From: Naumovozyma dairenensis CBS 421
Lineage: Eukaryota; Ascomycota; Saccharomycetes; Saccharomycetales; Saccharomycetaceae
Reading direction: 5' to 3'
Assembly (NCBI RefSeq): GCF_000227115.2
Contig: NC_016481.1
Span: forward strand, 467,337-531,336
DNA: 64,000 nt
Made by a program: the position numbers and the translations under genes. A model generated the notes under the pieces. The model was given only the letters and a program-made list of their open reading frames with translations, made no database searches and was not told where the DNA came from. How positions within the stretch are numbered: the stretch's first letter is position 1; each line of letters opens with the position of its first letter. Positions 62,486 through 64,000 of the stretch are shown here, one piece after another.

Positions 62486-63085
62486 ATGTCAAAAGCAATT
62501 CCTCTAAAGGGATCTACGAGGGTAATCACCGAGTTCTTTGAATACAGTATTAATTCGATACTTTATCAGCGTGGTGTTTACCCAGCTGACGATTTTTCAC
62601 CTGCCAAGAAGTATGGTTTGACGTTACTTAAGACCCATGATGATGAACTTAAGAGTTACATCCGTAAAATTTTGCTTCAAGTACATAAGTGGCTCCTAGG
62701 AGGCAAGTGTAATAAGCTAGTTCTATGCATTGTTGATAAAGATGAGGGAGAGGTAGTGGAAAGGTGGGCCTTTGAAATCTCTCATTTGAGTCAAACAGAT
62801 GATTCTGAGGATATCAAAGACGAGGCGAACACTAAGACAGAAACGCAAAACCAAATACGAGGCTTGATTAGACAGATTACAGCAAGTGTCACCTTCCTTC
62901 CTGAGCTGACCAAGGAAGGTAGTTATACATTTAATGTTTTGGCATACACTGACGCCTATGCCAAAGTTCCGCTAGAATGGGCGGATTCCGAAAGTAAAGA
63001 AATAGTAGATGGGGAAATCGTACAACTAAAAGAATTTTTAACTGAAGATCATAAAGTTAGTGCTCAAGTCAGTTATAAAACTTGA
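62486..63085 (+). CDS. MAD2: Spindle checkpoint protein Mad2 (HORMA domain)
   Basis: This 199-residue protein (S. cerevisiae Mad2 about 196) is a single HORMA domain that binds Mad1 at unattached kinetochores and inhibits Cdc20-APC/C. The start MSKAIPLKGSTRVITEFFEY, then INSILYQRGVYPADDF, RKILLQVHKWLLGGKCNKLV and VDKDEGEVVERW, closely match S. cerevisiae. The C-terminal seat-belt region has VLAYTDAYAKVPLEWADSES and ends HKVSAQVSYKT. The only divergent part is an acidic/Thr/Gln loop at about residues 108-125. Order after HCA4 fits YJL033W to YJL030W with BET4 lost. Confidence 0.97.
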   Translation: MSKAIPLKGSTRVITEFFEYSINSILYQRGVYPADDFSPAKKYGLTLLKTHDDELKSYIRKILLQVHKWLLGGKCNKLVLCIVDKDEGEVVERWAFEISHLSQTDDSEDIKDEANTKTETQNQIRGLIRQITASVTFLPELTKEGSYTFNVLAYTDAYAKVPLEWADSESKEIVDGEIVQLKEFLTEDHKVSAQVSYKT

Positions 63086-63709
63086 CCTTGACCTCATGGT
63101 ATAGTTCATCTATTGATAATTGCTAAACCACAATCATGAGAGTTTTATGTGAAATGTCCTAGTGTTCATGAAAGGAAAAGCTGGTGAATATCACTGCAAT
63201 TTTTGGTATAGTATGCGCATTTTTGCTTCTTGAAACCTAAAAGCATTCCGAATATATACGATAATGGTTCATTGATTAACAAATAATTAATTATGTGTCA
63301 TGATAAACTCTCTATTTACATTATTTCTTAAAATTATGTAGTTGAAGTCATGAAATCTGTAATATAATAGGAATTATACCGTGACACAAAGTGTTCTAAA
63401 TTGATAGTATATTTATTACTTGACTTTTTTTCTTATTTAAACAAATTTAAAAGAAGACGAACTTTTAGATATATCCTCTAAAAGTTCCTCTTGTTATATA
63501 TTCATGAATTATTCCTCTCCGCTGCTCTCGACTGGCTCTGCCGCCACGTCTCGTACACTAATAACCCGTAGGAAAACCTTTCTTCTCTTTTCTTTTTCTT
63601 CTCTTTTGTGTCGTTTCTTATTATCGGTCATAAAAATATATCACAAATTCCACGCCCGCCAGTCCTCCACATTATTTGCTGAAAATGATAGTTGTGGGAA
63701 GAAAAAAAT
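63086..63709. other. Intergenic MAD2/tRNA-Met
   Basis: About 620 AT-rich bases follow MAD2. They hold no supported gene. An open frame at 63504-63779 overlaps the tRNA on the other strand and is not credible. Confidence 0.55.
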
Positions 63710-63782
63710 TGCTCCAGGGGAGGTTCGAACTCTCGACCTTCAGATTATGAGACTGACGCTCTTCCTACTGAGCTACTGAAGC
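63710..63782 (-). tRNA. Elongator tRNA-Met (anticodon CAT)
   Basis: On the minus strand this 73-base gene starts GCTTCAGTAGCTCAGTAGG. It has an anticodon loop CTCATAA with CAT complementary to 63747-63749, and a T-arm with AGTTCGAACC. It ends CTGGAGC plus discriminator A. It appears identical to the S. cerevisiae elongator tRNA-Met. A T-rich terminator follows on the minus strand. Confidence 0.97.
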
Positions 63783-64000
63783 ACAAGTACGGTTTATTTG
63801 GTATTGTGAAATCACTACTTTAGGTCAAACTCGATTAACCCGCTATCCGATATCAATAACCGGATTTCCCCTACCATTGCATCTCGGTATACGAGTGCCG
63901 CATCCGATATAGAATAACTAACTTGAAACATGAACTAACTTGAACTAACTTGAAACATGAACTAACTTGAAACATGATGCACACCCAATCACAATACATA
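63783..64000. other. Terminal 218 bases with a short tandem repeat
   Basis: There is no gene. The stretch contains the upstream flank of tRNA-Met and the 17-mer tandem repeat at 63916-63976, and is cut by the window end. Confidence 0.6.
63916..63976. repeat. Tandem repeat of a 17-mer
   Basis: The unit AACTAACTTGAAACATG occurs three times, plus a 10-base partial unit (63933-63942) between the first and second full copies. The copies are identical by eye. Confidence 0.9.

Noticed and set aside
63916..63976. Direct repeats that could be mistaken for a CRISPR array
   Set aside because: This is a eukaryotic nuclear genome and the units are contiguous without unique spacers.

Overview
This window is nuclear chromosomal DNA from a budding yeast of the family Saccharomycetaceae, most likely a post-whole-genome-duplication species outside Saccharomyces. 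The evidence is intronless, compact, AT-rich genes that match S. cerevisiae proteins across their full length, tRNA genes (Lys-CTT, Asp-GTC, Met-CAT) essentially identical to the S. cerevisiae ones, GTATGT / branch-point / TAG introns in SRB2 and VMA10, and long runs of S. cerevisiae gene order. Low-complexity Asn/Ser/Asp expansions and the lack of a point centromere between DNM1 and YLR001C make Naumovozyma or a close relative my best guess. That is inference, not proof. Two runs of exactly 20 N (11072-11091 and 28440-28459) look like placeholder assembly gaps of unknown true size.

Layout. 1-10.6 kb: tail of an unidentified coiled-coil gene, two tandem DOG-type sugar-phosphate phosphatases, NCP1, SRB2/MED20, VMA10, MSC7 and RRF1, collinear with S. 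cerevisiae YHR044C to YHR038W (BCD1 missing). 11.1-23.9 kb: SUR2, NEL1, BRL1, PUT2, PIH1 and PRO1, equivalent to YHR037W-YHR033W plus SUR2 from the sister duplicated block, with four genes inverted as a unit. 24-29.5 kb: simple-sequence blocks, two solo-LTR-like repeats, tRNA-Lys, a phosphoglucomutase gene broken by single-base deletions and an assembly gap, a possible further LTR, and tRNA-Asp. 29.5-43.5 kb: NUP192, NSP1, GYP6 and MHP1 (YJL039C-YJL044C, last two inverted). 43.5-48.8 kb: a gene-free retrotransposon graveyard with LTRs in both orientations and copia-type pol relics. 48.8-54 kb: DNM1 and YLR001C, which flank CEN12 in S. cerevisiae but here have only 304 bp between them and no visible centromere. 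54-63 kb: SNX4, TAD2, KAR2, HCA4 and MAD2 (YJL036W-YJL030W). The window ends with tRNA-Met and a short tandem repeat.

How the genes work together. Most are housekeeping genes of unrelated function. PUT2 (proline breakdown in mitochondria) and PRO1 (proline synthesis in the cytosol) lie on either side of PIH1. NUP192 and NSP1 encode two nuclear pore subunits and converge on each other, and BRL1 is a nuclear-envelope pore-assembly factor. Readable regulatory sites include a perfect Put3-type CGG-N10-CCG upstream of PUT2, a perfect Gal4-type CGG-N11-CCG upstream of the phosphoglucomutase gene, a heat-shock element plus a UPRE-like site upstream of KAR2, and a PAC box upstream of HCA4. Synteny breaks coincide with tRNA, LTR or gap-containing intervals. 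The most unusual items are the lost ancestral centromere, the inverted LTR pair, and the broken but apparently galactose-regulated phosphoglucomutase gene.
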